The notes beneath the pieces are model-generated. The model ran no database searches, was not told where the DNA came from, and saw only the letters and a list, made by a program, of their open reading frames with translations. The translations under genes were made by a program, and so were the position numbers. Positions 1-8,798 of a DNA stretch of 55,607 nucleotides are shown here, one piece after another. Origin of the DNA: Betaproteobacteria bacterium UBA5216 (GTDB taxonomy: Bacteria; Pseudomonadota; Gammaproteobacteria; Burkholderiales; SG8-41); assembly GCA_002412495.1 (NCBI GenBank), contig DHVE01000080.1:142018-197624 (forward strand). The letters are read 5' to 3'. Position 1 is the stretch's first letter. The number at the start of each line of letters is the position of its first letter.

Positions 1-2897
1 TCGCCCGTCACCGTCAGCGTCGGACCGTCGTCCTCGAACGACATGTTCCCGCCAATGTTCAGCGTAGCGGTAGCGCTATCGCCATCCCGGTCGGTAATCG
101 TCGCCGTCAGGGTGATCAAGTTGTCGGCCATCGATACCGGGTCATCCGGGTTCTGCGCATTCGGATGTTGGAGCGGGTGTATTTGATCCAGTGTCACGAC
201 GCCGTTGGCGTCGACGCTGACGGTAAAATCCACCGCGCCCTCGGGATTGGCCTCGCCGTCGGAACCCACGCGACCTTCCACGACGCCTGCCTCATTCACG
301 TAAAGGAAAATGGGCTCGCCAGTCGCCACATCAATCAAGCCGGAATCCACACCTTGCTCGCTCACGCCCAGCGCGTAAGTAATGGCGCCGGGGCCGTCTG
401 CGCCGTACGCGCTGGTGAAGTTGCCCGAGAAATCCGCAGTCGCGTTGGTCGAAAGGTCGGTTTCGTCCACGGTCAGCGTCGGCTCGGGAACGGGGATGAT
501 TTGCTCGCATTCGCCCAAGGTCGTAGCAACCGAAATCGAGGGGCCGTCGTCATTGAATTGCAGCGCGTTGCCAATGTTGACAGTCTGGCTCGCCGTATCA
601 AGGTCGAAGTCTTTCACGTTGAGCGTCAATGTCACCAAGCCCGACAGTGTTACGCCTTCGCTGGTATCCGGATTGGTGGCCGTATCATGCATCACCGCAC
701 GGAGCTGATCCAGCGTGACTTCGCCGGTGCCCGCGTTCACACTGACCGTGAATACCAGATCGCCACCGGTCGTGCGGCCTTCCACCACGCCGCCTGCCGT
801 CACCGACAAAATCACATGTTGTTGCGTCAGGCTGTCGATCAACCCGCTGTCGGTGTTTGCCGTAATGCCCAAGGTGTAGACTTGCGAATTCGCCGCCGCC
901 GCGCCATCAGAGCCAAACTGAACAAATCCGAACGCGCCCGCAAACGACGCCGTGGCATCGTTTGCAAGCGTGCTTTCGTCCACGATCAACTGGGGCACAT
1001 ATCCCTGCCGATACGTCGTGATGATCGGGCTGTCGTCTTCCACCGTCACCGTCATGTTGCCGTTGGTGCTTGCAGTGCCGTCAGAAACGGTGACCCCGAC
1101 ATTGAATGATTTGTCGTCCTCTACGTTCGCGCCGGCATGATCAATCGGGCCAAGCAAGGTAACGGTATAGGCGCCAGTGTTGGTGATGGTGATGGTGATA
1201 ACTTGAATGCTGCCTTCGCCATTGGGAATTGACCCCGTCAGCATGCCGGTACCTTCGCCACTCCAGACAATTGTCTGGCCATGAGAGGCCAGCGCGGTGG
1301 TCGGCGCATGCAGCACCACGGTCAGCGGCTCAACATCCACGTCACCCACGGTAATGGTGCCCGACACAAACGTAGTGTTGGTGGTGTCCTGATTGCCATC
1401 ATTGTCCGGGTTGCCGAAGCCAAATCGGCCTTCCAGACCTTCTTCCGACACGCGAACGTTGGTTTGCGCGTCGATGGTCGGCGCATCGTTGCTGCCGAAC
1501 ACGGTGATCTGGAGCGTCGAGACGGAGGCTCCGCCCAAGCTGTTACGGGCGGTGTAGCTGAAGGATTCCGGCGGCAGTGATTCACCGTCGTCCAGCGCTT
1601 GCACGGCGGCATAGGCTTCGGGGTTTTGCGCCTGGGTGTACAGCGCGTAGGTGTAGCTGCCGTTGGCGTTCAGCACCAGAGTGCCGTAGTTGCCGGCAAA
1701 GGTGCCGGTGTTAACCACGCTCATGGTAGCCAGCGCAGTGTTCAGGTCGCCCTGGTCGGCAAAGGTGGTGCTTGACGACGGATCGTCGCCGCGTGCGTCG
1801 GGCGAGTGGCTACCGCCGGTGAGCACGTTGCCGGTGGCGGCAACGCCATCTTCCTTGGCCCAGTTGGTGTCGGGGCGCGCTTGAATATCGTCGTCAAAAA
1901 TAACGGCTTGCGCAGTGCTTGCATCAGGGTTGATGGTGGCGTTGGTGGCGCCCGTCAGCACAATGCTGAAGGTTTCGTTGGATTCGACGTTGCTGTCTTG
2001 AACGATGTTCACCGGCACGATGAACGAGATCTGCCCGGCGGGAATGACTACAGTGCCGGTCAGGCCGTTGGTCAGCGTAATGTCAGAGCCCACTTGAGCG
2101 GTGCCCGGAACAATTTGGTAGGTCACGGTCACATCGACGTCAAATACTTTGTCGAGCGAGATAATGAAGTTTACGACTCTGGCGCCGGGGCCGGTGCCTT
2201 CGATCAGGTTGGCCACGTTGCCGGAAACCACCACGCCGTCGCCGTCGGTGTCGCCGGGAAAATCGATCGGCTGCACTGCACCGCCACCATCACCGCCACT
2301 GCCACCGGTGCCCGATCCGACGCCAACATCCACTTGAACTTGAACCTGCACCGATACCGAGACGGATACAACCGGCACGTTGTCAATCACGGGCAATACG
2401 CCGGGATCCAGTGTCGGGAACCCGATGCCGCCGATGCCGGTGTTGTAGCCGGATGTCACTTCACCTGACGAGTTGGCTTGATCGACATACACCGCCGTGC
2501 CGCCGCTGCCGTCGGCCGTGCCGCCCGCGCCGGGAGCACCGCCCGCAGCCGTGGCTTCCGCAACTTTGGAGGGGTCTGCACCCGCGGCGATTTGCGCTTG
2601 CAATGCGGCGATGTCGGTGGTCGCGGCAGCAGCGGGCGCGGTGCTGGGGCCTTGGCCTACGTTGAGCACATCATCATCGAGCGCGATTTTGGAATCGCGG
2701 CCCAAGTCGAGCATGCGGCCGTTTTCGAGCTGCACTTGCACGATGGCGTTCGCGTTGGTCTGGATGGTTTCTTTGGCGAACACTTTGTCGCCAACTTGCG
2801 CCTGACGCGCCACGCCATCAACGCCGATGATTTTTACGTCACCCGTTACGACCTTGATCGTGCCTACGCCCGCGTTACCGCTCGCTGCTGTGCCCAT
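1..2897 (-). CDS. LapA-type giant adhesin, N-terminal part (cut by window edge)
   Basis: The reading frame is open from an ATG at 2897 to the window edge, about 965 residues, so the gene continues outside. An AAGGAG ribosome site lies 9 bases before the ATG. Residues 1-85 resemble the retention module of type I-secreted adhesins (GTIKVVTGDVKIIGVDG, then a VQLENGRMLDLGRDS stretch). An Ala-rich linker carries T116-A-A-G119, the dialanine site cut by LapG proteases. A Val/Gln/Gly-rich low-complexity stretch follows, then a Calx-beta-like domain (about 225-330), a VCBS-like domain (about 340-490) and at least two DUF5801-like repeats, each opening with a VDE[ST] motif and closing with DDGP. In the known family the retention module plugs the TolC pore and keeps the adhesin on the cell surface. 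The unseen C-terminus should carry RTX repeats and the secretion signal. The lap export and control genes lie upstream on the same strand. The identification is firm; the ligand and full length are unknown. Confidence 0.9.
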   Translation of the reverse strand, partial: MGTAASGNAGVGTIKVVTGDVKIIGVDGVARQAQVGDKVFAKETIQTNANAIVQVQLENGRMLDLGRDSKIALDDDVLNVGQGPSTAPAAAATTDIAALQAQIAAGADPSKVAEATAAGGAPGAGGTADGSGGTAVYVDQANSSGEVTSGYNTGIGGIGFPTLDPGVLPVIDNVPVVSVSVSVQVQVQVDVGVGSGTGGSGGDGGGAVQPIDFPGDTDGDGVVVSGNVANLIEGTGPGARVVNFIISLDKVFDVDVTVTYQIVPGTAQVGSDITLTNGLTGTVVIPAGQISFIVPVNIVQDSNVESNETFSIVLTGATNATINPDASTAQAVIFDDDIQARPDTNWAKEDGVAATGNVLTGGSHSPDARGDDPSSSTTFADQGDLNTALATMSVVNTGTFAGNYGTLVLNANGSYTYALYTQAQNPEAYAAVQALDDGESLPPESFSYTARNSLGGASVSTLQITVFGSNDAPTIDAQTNVRVSEEGLEGRFGFGNPDNDGNQDTTNTTFVSGTITVGDVDVEPLTVVLHAPTTALASHGQTIVWSGEGTGMLTGSIPNGEGSIQVITITITNTGAYTVTLLGPIDHAGANVEDDKSFNVGVTVSDGTASTNGNMTVTVEDDSPIITTYRQGYVPQLIVDESTLANDATASFAGAFGFVQFGSDGAAAANSQVYTLGITANTDSGLIDSLTQQHVILSVTAGGVVEGRTTGGDLVFTVSVNAGTGEVTLDQLRAVMHDTATNPDTSEGVTLSGLVTLTLNVKDFDLDTASQTVNIGNALQFNDDGPSISVATTLGECEQIIPVPEPTLTVDETDLSTNATADFSGNFTSAYGADGPGAITYALGVSEQGVDSGLIDVATGEPIFLYVNEAGVVEGRVGSDGEANPEGAVDFTVSVDANGVVTLDQIHPLQHPNAQNPDDPVSMADNLITLTATITDRDGDSATATLNIGGNMSFEDDGPTLTVTG

Positions 2898-3332
2898 GTT
2901 AGATTGCTCCTTTGGTTGCTATCCGTAATCAGGCAAGGTGCCTGATTTCATGGGTTGCATTCTGCACACTATTTCAAGCCCGCAACAGGGCCAAAGGTAT
3001 CGATACCTTGGTATCGGTTGTGATTTAATGCACAGCAGCCAATGCCACAAATTATTCAATAAAAACAATTTGTTACATTACTTTCGTGACTTTTTGCCGA
3101 TTTGGAGTGCTGTCCGCGGGGTAGTGGCGCGTCGCAGTGGCATGCCCGGTTCACCGGAAAAGGAGGGGGCCGTGGGTGACACGCATCGGCAGGGGGTCAC
3201 GCGTGAAGATGCCTCGTTTTGCGTGTGGTCCCGCTCGTTTCGCGACGCGCGGATGTTCGTCACCACGCGTCCAGCGATATTTTCGCCAACGTTACAATGC
3301 GCGTCGCCATCCCTGAATGATGTGGGCCCTCG
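2898..3332. other. Intergenic region between adhesin and phosphotransferase genes
   Basis: This 435-base divergent spacer must hold the promoters of the adhesin gene (leftward) and the phosphotransferase gene (rightward). An AT-rich block at about 3022-3090 contains poly-A/T runs and contrasts with the GC-rich surroundings. The palindromes at 2994-3015 are listed separately. I found no convincing sigma-70 -35/-10 pair and no GG-N10-GC sigma-54 element on the adhesin strand. The part from 3100 to 3332 shows nothing recognisable; short open frames there lack codon bias or any familiar motif. Confidence 0.5.
2994..3015. promoter_or_regulatory. Overlapping palindromes upstream of the adhesin gene
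   Basis: AAGGTATCGATACCTT (2994-3009) is a perfect 16-base palindrome. It overlaps a second inverted repeat, GATACC-TT-GGTATC (3002-3015), so the half-site GGTATC or its complement occurs three times in 20 bases. The element lies about 97-118 bases upstream of the adhesin ATG, a usual place for an operator. Which regulator binds is not visible; the LuxR-type protein at 7975-8739 is one candidate by neighbourhood only. Confidence 0.4.
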
Positions 3333-4424
3333 ATGCAAAATAAGTTGCCGATATCCGACTTGAGTCAAGCGACAGCAGATTGGCTGACGCAGACGCTCGA
3401 GACGAATGGGCACTTGTTGCGCGGCACGGTGCGGCGCGTGGTGCGTGATTTGTGGATGCAGTCGAATTACTCGATGTTGGCGCGGCTACAAGCGAGCTAT
3501 TCGAATGATGCCGCCTGCGCCGGCGGCACGGCGCCGCCGACCTCACTGCTGTTGAAATTTAACCGGCCCGGGCACACCGTAAGAAGTAGCGCCTCATTTG
3601 AGCCGCGGGAAGTTGAGTTCTACGGCAAAGTCGCGCCGGCAATGAAACACCCGCCCTCGCCGCGTTGCTACGGTGCCATCCATGATCCGCGGTCGGGCGG
3701 ATTTAATTTGCTGTTGGAGAATTTGTCGAACACGCACACGTATGCCGGCAAGGCGTTGCCGCCGACGATTCCCGCGTGCGAACAGATCGTGGCGTGTCTC
3801 GCGCGTTTTCATGCGGCGTGGTGGAACGACGCCCGTCTGGGGACGCAGATCGGCGGGCCGTTCCGCGAAGAACGTCGCAGCAAGTATGCAACCACGCTCA
3901 CGCTGCAGTGTGGCAAATTCGTTGCGGGTCTGGGCGATCGGATTTCCAACTCGCGGCGCGAGATTTTGCGGAGGCTTTGCGAAATTTATCCCCGTCTGCT
4001 CGACCGGCAGAACGCGGGGCCGCTAACGATCACTCACGGGGATTTGCATGCGCAAAATTTTCTGCTTTCAAAGGGACAGGCCGATTGCCGCATCATCGAC
4101 TGGGAAACCTGGGAGATCGCACCCGCCACGGATGATCTGGCGTTTATGATGGCGATGAACTGGTATGCAGAGAGGCGCCAGCGGTTGGAACGCGCTTTGC
4201 TAAGCCGCTACCACGGGGCGCTGCTGGCGGCCGGTGTCACGCATTATTCGTGGGACACCTTTTGGGACGACTATCGATTTTCGGTAGTCAAGCAGTTATG
4301 TACCCCGGTCTATCATTGGGTAAACGGCGCGCTGCCTGCCGTCTGGTGGAGCAATCTGGAAAGGATACTTACGGCGTACGAAGATTTGAACTGTGGCGAA
4401 CTCGTGGATCAGATCGCAGGGTAG
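3333..4424 (+). CDS. Aminoglycoside phosphotransferase/CHK-like kinase family protein
   Basis: This 363-residue protein has the kinase fold of the APH/choline kinase/ecdysteroid-kinase-like group. LLLKF places the ATP-binding lysine at K75, REVEFY the helix-C glutamate at about E94. The catalytic loop is THGDLHAQNF (D237 base, N242 metal ligand) and IIDWE (254-258) is the DFG equivalent. All catalytic residues are present, so an active small-molecule kinase is likely, but the substrate cannot be read from sequence and antibiotic resistance should not be assumed. The gene is transcribed away from the adhesin gene and converges on the M23 peptidase gene. The start is the first ATG before the conserved N-terminal region; its ribosome site is weak. 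Confidence 0.8.
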   Translation: MQNKLPISDLSQATADWLTQTLETNGHLLRGTVRRVVRDLWMQSNYSMLARLQASYSNDAACAGGTAPPTSLLLKFNRPGHTVRSSASFEPREVEFYGKVAPAMKHPPSPRCYGAIHDPRSGGFNLLLENLSNTHTYAGKALPPTIPACEQIVACLARFHAAWWNDARLGTQIGGPFREERRSKYATTLTLQCGKFVAGLGDRISNSRREILRRLCEIYPRLLDRQNAGPLTITHGDLHAQNFLLSKGQADCRIIDWETWEIAPATDDLAFMMAMNWYAERRQRLERALLSRYHGALLAAGVTHYSWDTFWDDYRFSVVKQLCTPVYHWVNGALPAVWWSNLERILTAYEDLNCGELVDQIAG

Positions 4425-4475
4425 CCGTGATCTTTGTGAGCCTGGTGATGGTGTGCGTAAGGCAGCTTTTATCCG

Positions 4476-5936
4476 TCAGTCCAGCACGACCAAACTGGTC
4501 TCGGCAACCGTAAGCCGGGTGCGATAACTCTTCACCAGTTCGCTGAATCCTGGCGCCGCTTCGACGGTGGATTCAATCACATCCGGCGCGGGCACGGATA
4601 TCCACGCGCCAGATGCATCGCGCGTGTGAAACTCAAAATGCAGATGCGGGCCCGTGGCGAGCCCGGTCATGCCTACCATTCCGATCGGTTGACCTTGTTC
4701 GATGGGATGTCCGACGTTTAAACCCGGCGCGAATTCATGGAGGTGGGCGTAGTAGGTCATGAACAGGTCTTTATGGCGCAGCACGACAAGATTGCCGTAG
4801 TCGCCGCGCGGGCCCACAAAATCCACCACGCCGTCCGCCACGGACATCACTTTGGCGCCGGTCGGCGCGGCATAATCCACACCACGGTGCGCGCGCCAGA
4901 TGCCAAGGATGGGGTGAAAGCGCGCCAGCGTGTAATCCGAAGTGATTTGCGTAAATTCCATGGGTGAGCGGCGGAACATGCGGCGCGTGGTTTTGCCACT
5001 GGCGTCAAAGTAGGCATCGCGGCCCTGCGCGTCCTTGGTGTAATAGGCCTGTAACAGCCGGTTGCCAATTTCCAATTCAACCGCAAGGATGCGGCCGGAT
5101 TTTTCGATAAACCCTTCGCGATAATTCGCCTCGTACACGAGGGCGCAGCGATAGCCGAAGTGCAGTTCGCGATGGAAATCCACTTCGCCCGCGAATATTT
5201 CGGTGAGCTGCAACGCTATGCTTTCGGGCAGGCCAATTGCGTTGGTGGCGGTGAACAGCGATGCCTTCGCCGGGTCGGCCAGCATGCGCTCGATGAGTTG
5301 CGGATCGCCCGCGTGCTGCCTTACTTGCAACGAGCCTTCGCGAACGGAAATCGTGTAGGCCTCGCCCGGCTGGAATACGTATTCAATTTCGGCGATTCCA
5401 TCGGGCAATGCGCGCGCGCGCAAAAACTTGCCGGGCAGCAGTTGCGGCAGCTTCTCCGCTTTTGTAAATGCGTCGTACGGCAGTAAGGGTTGCTTCAGGC
5501 CGGCCAACACGCGCTGTATGACGTCTATCCATTCCTCGGCGGCCTGTACGCGGGTTTCAAGCACGCCATCGACCGAGCCATTCGGGACGGTGTAGCCGCG
5601 CGCCCCGTTCACCACCGCTTTGATCAGGGCTTCGGGCACCCCCGGTTTGACCGGCGCCACGCGAAACGCTGCAACTTCGATAACCGGTTGGGATAACGGC
5701 GGCTCAAGTTGCATCTGCGTTCCCGCAGCTACCCCCCCGTTAGCGCCGGATTGCGCGCAAGTGGGCAAGGCCGTGAAGAGCAAAACGCCCATCACGCTGA
5801 CTATGACTATCCACACAGCCGACGTGATGGACCGGGGTGACCGTGCGGGCGCGGCAGGTCTGACAGGGCGTATAACGCCATTGGTGACACGATTAACGAC
5901 CGCACTGTCCGGCGCACTGGAATAGCTCAAGCACAT
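4476..5936 (-). CDS. M23-family peptidoglycan endopeptidase, membrane-anchored
   Basis: This 486-residue protein has a basic N-terminus and one hydrophobic segment (about 38-58), so it is probably an inner-membrane anchored or secreted periplasmic enzyme. The C-terminal third is a complete LytM/M23 zinc peptidase domain: H350-x3-D354 in the HRGVDY motif, YYAHL with H398, and H431-L-H433-F-E. Residues about 200-330 match the linker domain common in MepM/Csd3-like endopeptidases. Such enzymes cut peptide cross-links in peptidoglycan. The gene follows the TolC-type gene and the small protein at 5973-6317 on the same strand, so it may help open the wall for the export machine; that is inference. 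The ribosome site before the ATG is weak and no better start is visible downstream. Confidence 0.85.
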   Translation of the reverse strand: MCLSYSSAPDSAVVNRVTNGVIRPVRPAAPARSPRSITSAVWIVIVSVMGVLLFTALPTCAQSGANGGVAAGTQMQLEPPLSQPVIEVAAFRVAPVKPGVPEALIKAVVNGARGYTVPNGSVDGVLETRVQAAEEWIDVIQRVLAGLKQPLLPYDAFTKAEKLPQLLPGKFLRARALPDGIAEIEYVFQPGEAYTISVREGSLQVRQHAGDPQLIERMLADPAKASLFTATNAIGLPESIALQLTEIFAGEVDFHRELHFGYRCALVYEANYREGFIEKSGRILAVELEIGNRLLQAYYTKDAQGRDAYFDASGKTTRRMFRRSPMEFTQITSDYTLARFHPILGIWRAHRGVDYAAPTGAKVMSVADGVVDFVGPRGDYGNLVVLRHKDLFMTYYAHLHEFAPGLNVGHPIEQGQPIGMVGMTGLATGPHLHFEFHTRDASGAWISVPAPDVIESTVEAAPGFSELVKSYRTRLTVAETSLVVLD

Positions 5937-5972
5937 GTTATTACCGCCGACGTGCGCCGGCGTTCCCGGCCG

Positions 5973-6317
5973 TCAGATGATGTCTTTTTCGTCGACGATG
6001 AGGTTTTTATAGCTATGCAGCCGTTCACGAGCCACTTGCCGTTCAAGATATTTGCTGCCTGCCGCTGGCGGCAAATCGGTGAATTTGATTATGCCCTTGG
6101 CGATCAACACGTCTACCAAGTCTTCCACCAGACGCGCCATGCCCGTGTCGCTCGCGGCAAGCTGTAGCCGCAGTTGTTCGGCGGTGTGTGCGGCCTGTTC
6201 TTCGATAAATTGCTTGTAATCCGCCGAATCGGCGGATACTTGTTCAGCGCCGCCATCAACCGGATGCTCTGAAATCTGCACGATCTTGCCGTTGGCGTCG
6301 CGAATTACGTAGGGCAT
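5973..6317 (-). CDS. Conserved small protein of unknown function near type I secretion genes
   Basis: This 114-residue soluble protein begins MPYVIRDANGKIVQISEHP and ends in a charged helical stretch. There is no signal peptide and no membrane segment. The opening resembles a short betaproteobacterial family that, from memory, databases sometimes label tryptophan synthase subunit beta-like; the sequence shows nothing of a PLP enzyme, so I would not transfer that name. It lies between the TolC-type gene and the M23 peptidase gene on the same strand, 36 bases before the latter. A terminator-like hairpin separates it from the TolC-type gene. Function unknown. Confidence 0.65.
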   Translation of the reverse strand: MPYVIRDANGKIVQISEHPVDGGAEQVSADSADYKQFIEEQAAHTAEQLRLQLAASDTGMARLVEDLVDVLIAKGIIKFTDLPPAAGSKYLERQVARERLHSYKNLIVDEKDII

Positions 6318-6362
6318 TTAATACACTCTATGGGGATGGTATGCGCAGACGCTAGTATGCCT

Positions 6363-6392
6363 GAAAAAACTAGGGGCGCCGAAAGCGCCCCT
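6363..6392 (-). terminator. Rho-independent terminator after the TolC-type gene
   Basis: On the minus strand an 8-base-pair stem AGGGGCGC/GCGCCCCT with loop TTTCG is followed by AGTTTTTTC. It sits just downstream of the TolC-type stop codon and before the small protein gene, so it should end most transcripts coming from the lap genes. Confidence 0.8.
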
Positions 6393-6416
6393 GTTTGCCC
6401 TATGATCAGCCGGTTA

Positions 6417-7745
6417 CTACCGCTCGGCGACTGCCGCCTGATCCGGCGCCTTCACTTCCAGCGAAGCCAGTAATTGGCCCATCGCGTTCAGGATGCGATA
6501 TTTCGCCGAGAGTTGAATGTAGCGACCGGTCGCTTCCGTGCTGCGCGCGGTGAAATATTCGTTCTCGGAGTCGAGCAGATCCAGCAAGGTGCGCTGGCCG
6601 ATGGCAAATTGCTGCGCATACGCCGCGCGGGTCGCGTTGCTCGATTTTACGTAGCGATCGAGTGACGGAATACGATCACGCGCGGTGGCGTAGGCGTTAT
6701 AAGCCAGACGCACGGCGTTTTCAACCTGACGGGTGGTGTTGCGCGAAATCTCGGTGGCTTCATCGATCTGCAGCGCAGTCTCTTTCAGACGGTGATAGTC
6801 AAAACCGCCGCGGAACAGGTTCCACTTCAGGTAGAGCATCAGCAGGCGATCACGATTGGGGCCCGCGACGCCATCCAGATTGCGGTTGTTGGTATAGCTA
6901 GCTTCCAATTCCAGGCGCGGCGCCCAGAACGAACGGGCATTCTCGCGCTGCGCGGACGCTTGTTCGATATCGGACTGCGACGATTTGAGGGTCGGGTGAT
7001 TGGCCAAGCCGGTTTTCACTGCGGCATCCACGGTGGACGGAATATTCTTGGGATCAGGCGCCGCCGTCAGATTAATGGGGTTTCTGCCCACCACTTTCAG
7101 ATAGGCGATTTCCGCGTCACGCAGGCTGCTTTCAGCCGACGCCACGTTGGCACTGGCCAACGAGGTGCGTGCCTCGATCTGCTCCAGATCGGCACGGCGG
7201 CCAACGCCTTTGTCGCTGCGCAGTTTGACCTGATCGAACGTGCGTTGATGGGCGGCCAGGTTCTCCTTGGCGAAGGCAACCAGTTCCCTGTTTTTCAATA
7301 CGTCCAAGTAGGCATCAATGGCTTGCAACGCAACTTCTTCGGCGGTTGCATAAACACGATAGGCAGTCGCATCGGATATCGCGCGGCGGCGATCCACTTC
7401 GGAAGCGACACCGAAGCCATCGAACAACATCTGGTTAAGCACCATGCCTTCCTGGTGGCGATGCAAACGCAGGAAATTAGCCGCGCCTACGACAGGCGCA
7501 GTCGAGGAATTTTGACTACGCTCGGTGCCGGCGCCATAGAGAAAATCCAGCTTTGGAAAATAACCACCCTTGGCGGCGCTCACGGCCGCATCGGCTGCAT
7601 CTTTGCGCTTGGCCACCGAACCCACCTGCGGATTGGTTTCTACCGCCAACTGCACCACTTCCTTGAGCGTTTCGGCGCTCGCCCACGTCCCGGCAGCCAT
7701 TGCAACCGCACTAACCAACAATTTGATTTTTAAAGTTTTTTTCAC
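6417..7745 (-). CDS. tolC: TolC-family outer-membrane channel of the type I secretion system (LapE-like)
   Basis: I place the start at the GTG at 7745. It has a GAGGGG ribosome site 6 bases upstream and gives a clean signal peptide (KKTLKIKLL, hydrophobic core, WASA-ET). An upstream extension to 7964 would bury this signal behind 73 unlikely residues. The mature protein of about 420 residues has the two-fold OEP repeat of TolC: long Ala/Leu/Glu-rich helices, the first-half motif LFDGFG and its second-half counterpart LFRGGFD, and a conserved RTLLDLLDSENEYF near the end. It forms the outer-membrane trimer through which the adhesin would be threaded and, by analogy with LapE, in which its retention module would be held. 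It lies downstream of lapC and the LuxR-type regulator. Confidence 0.92.
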   Translation of the reverse strand: MKKTLKIKLLVSAVAMAAGTWASAETLKEVVQLAVETNPQVGSVAKRKDAADAAVSAAKGGYFPKLDFLYGAGTERSQNSSTAPVVGAANFLRLHRHQEGMVLNQMLFDGFGVASEVDRRRAISDATAYRVYATAEEVALQAIDAYLDVLKNRELVAFAKENLAAHQRTFDQVKLRSDKGVGRRADLEQIEARTSLASANVASAESSLRDAEIAYLKVVGRNPINLTAAPDPKNIPSTVDAAVKTGLANHPTLKSSQSDIEQASAQRENARSFWAPRLELEASYTNNRNLDGVAGPNRDRLLMLYLKWNLFRGGFDYHRLKETALQIDEATEISRNTTRQVENAVRLAYNAYATARDRIPSLDRYVKSSNATRAAYAQQFAIGQRTLLDLLDSENEYFTARSTEATGRYIQLSAKYRILNAMGQLLASLEVKAPDQAAVAER

Positions 7746-7774
7746 GCTATACCCCTCGAACAGTAGTGAACATT

Positions 7775-7885
7775 CCGCCCCAATGGGCGGCAATATCATT
7801 GCTGAATTGTTTTGTGAAGTTAACAGCCTAATTACTTGTTGTGAATATCTTTTTTGGATTTGTGCATATGCACACTGAACGTGTG
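7775..7885 (-). promoter_or_regulatory. Leader of the TolC-type gene with palindromes and a hairpin
   Basis: The 229-base gap upstream of the GTG start is AT-rich and holds three symmetric elements. TGTGCATATGCACA (7861-7874) is a perfect 14-base palindrome. It overlaps CACAC-TGAAC-GTGTG (7871-7885). Nearer the gene, CCGCCC-CAAT-GGGCGG (7775-7790) can form a leader hairpin about 30 bases before the start. They suggest regulated expression of the channel separately from lapBC. I could not fix a -10/-35 pair, and the binding protein is unknown. Confidence 0.4.
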
Positions 7886-7974
7886 ACAAAAAAGCAACAG
7901 CAAAGGCCCTCCCTTCACAACATTTAACCAAATTTTTAAAGGTACGGCCAGCGATATTATCCAAATAAAAACAA

Positions 7975-8739
7975 TTACTTGCGTGTACTGGCAGATGCCT
8001 GCTGCCGCTCTTCGTTCAGAAACAGCATCAGCTTCATACGATCCGGAATCCCGAGCTTTAGAAAGATATTGGACAGGTGGCCTTTAACCGTACGGTCCGA
8101 AATATCCAGTTCGACGCCAACCTCTTTATTGGTCGCGCCGTCTGCAATCAATTTCACGATATCAAGTTCGCGCGGCGTCAGGGTCGATAACTTCTCCGGC
8201 GGCAGCCGCGACAGCGCTGCTTCAACCTTGGAAGGCACGTTTTCCACGTTCTTTTTTTCCGCGGCCGCCAGGCTTGCAACCGCACCAGTGTTGACCGGCG
8301 TGCCTTGCGCAGCCGCGGGCGGCGCATGCTGTGCATAGCGCCGCAACTCGGTAACCAACCGCGGCAGCAGGCTGCGCGTGACCCATACACCACTCTGCGT
8401 TACCGACAGCACCTGCCGCAACGACTCGGGGTCCACGCCACGACGACAACAACCCTTGACGCCACAACGCAACAGGGCGACTTCCTCGTCTTCGTTAAAC
8501 TCGGCCGTCAGCACAATCACCCGGCCAGCACCTGCCTGAGTGACGATTTGGCCAATCTCGACTTCCAGCGGCGGGGTGAACAGCATGCCATCCACCAGCA
8601 CCACCTCGGGCTTGGACGCAACCATGCGCGTGTTCAGCGCCTTGCCCGACGTGGCGACCTCAATAGAGTAATCCGCGCTGACCGCACGACGGCAGCGCTC
8701 TTCGAGATCTTTGTCACGCGTTGCGAGTAATATGGACAT
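7975..8739 (-). CDS. LuxR/NarL-type response regulator with degenerate receiver domain
   Basis: This 254-residue protein has an N-terminal receiver-like domain (1-120), an Ala/Pro-rich linker (about 133-175) and a C-terminal LuxR helix-turn-helix (about 185-245; LTPRELDIVKLIADGATNKEV, then DRTVKGHLSNIFLKLGI). D50 occupies the phospho-acceptor position and D9/D11 the acidic pocket. The usual lysine near the end of the domain is missing, however: GVKGCCRR stands where GAxGYLxK is expected. The receiver may therefore be phosphorylation-independent or sense something else. No sensor kinase is adjacent. It lies between lapC and the TolC-type gene on the same strand, so a role in controlling the adhesin or channel genes is a reasonable inference. 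Confidence 0.85.
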   Translation of the reverse strand: MSILLATRDKDLEERCRRAVSADYSIEVATSGKALNTRMVASKPEVVLVDGMLFTPPLEVEIGQIVTQAGAGRVIVLTAEFNEDEEVALLRCGVKGCCRRGVDPESLRQVLSVTQSGVWVTRSLLPRLVTELRRYAQHAPPAAAQGTPVNTGAVASLAAAEKKNVENVPSKVEAALSRLPPEKLSTLTPRELDIVKLIADGATNKEVGVELDISDRTVKGHLSNIFLKLGIPDRMKLMLFLNEERQQASASTRK

Positions 8740-8798
8740 GGCGAATGTGTCTTATCATGCTATGTGGTCGCGCCCTGCGCAACCGTTCGCGTGCCGGT

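Noticed and set aside
165..1109. A 314-codon open frame on the plus strand opposite the adhesin
   Set aside because: The minus-strand frame shows clear adhesin repeats; the plus-strand frame has no recognisable features.
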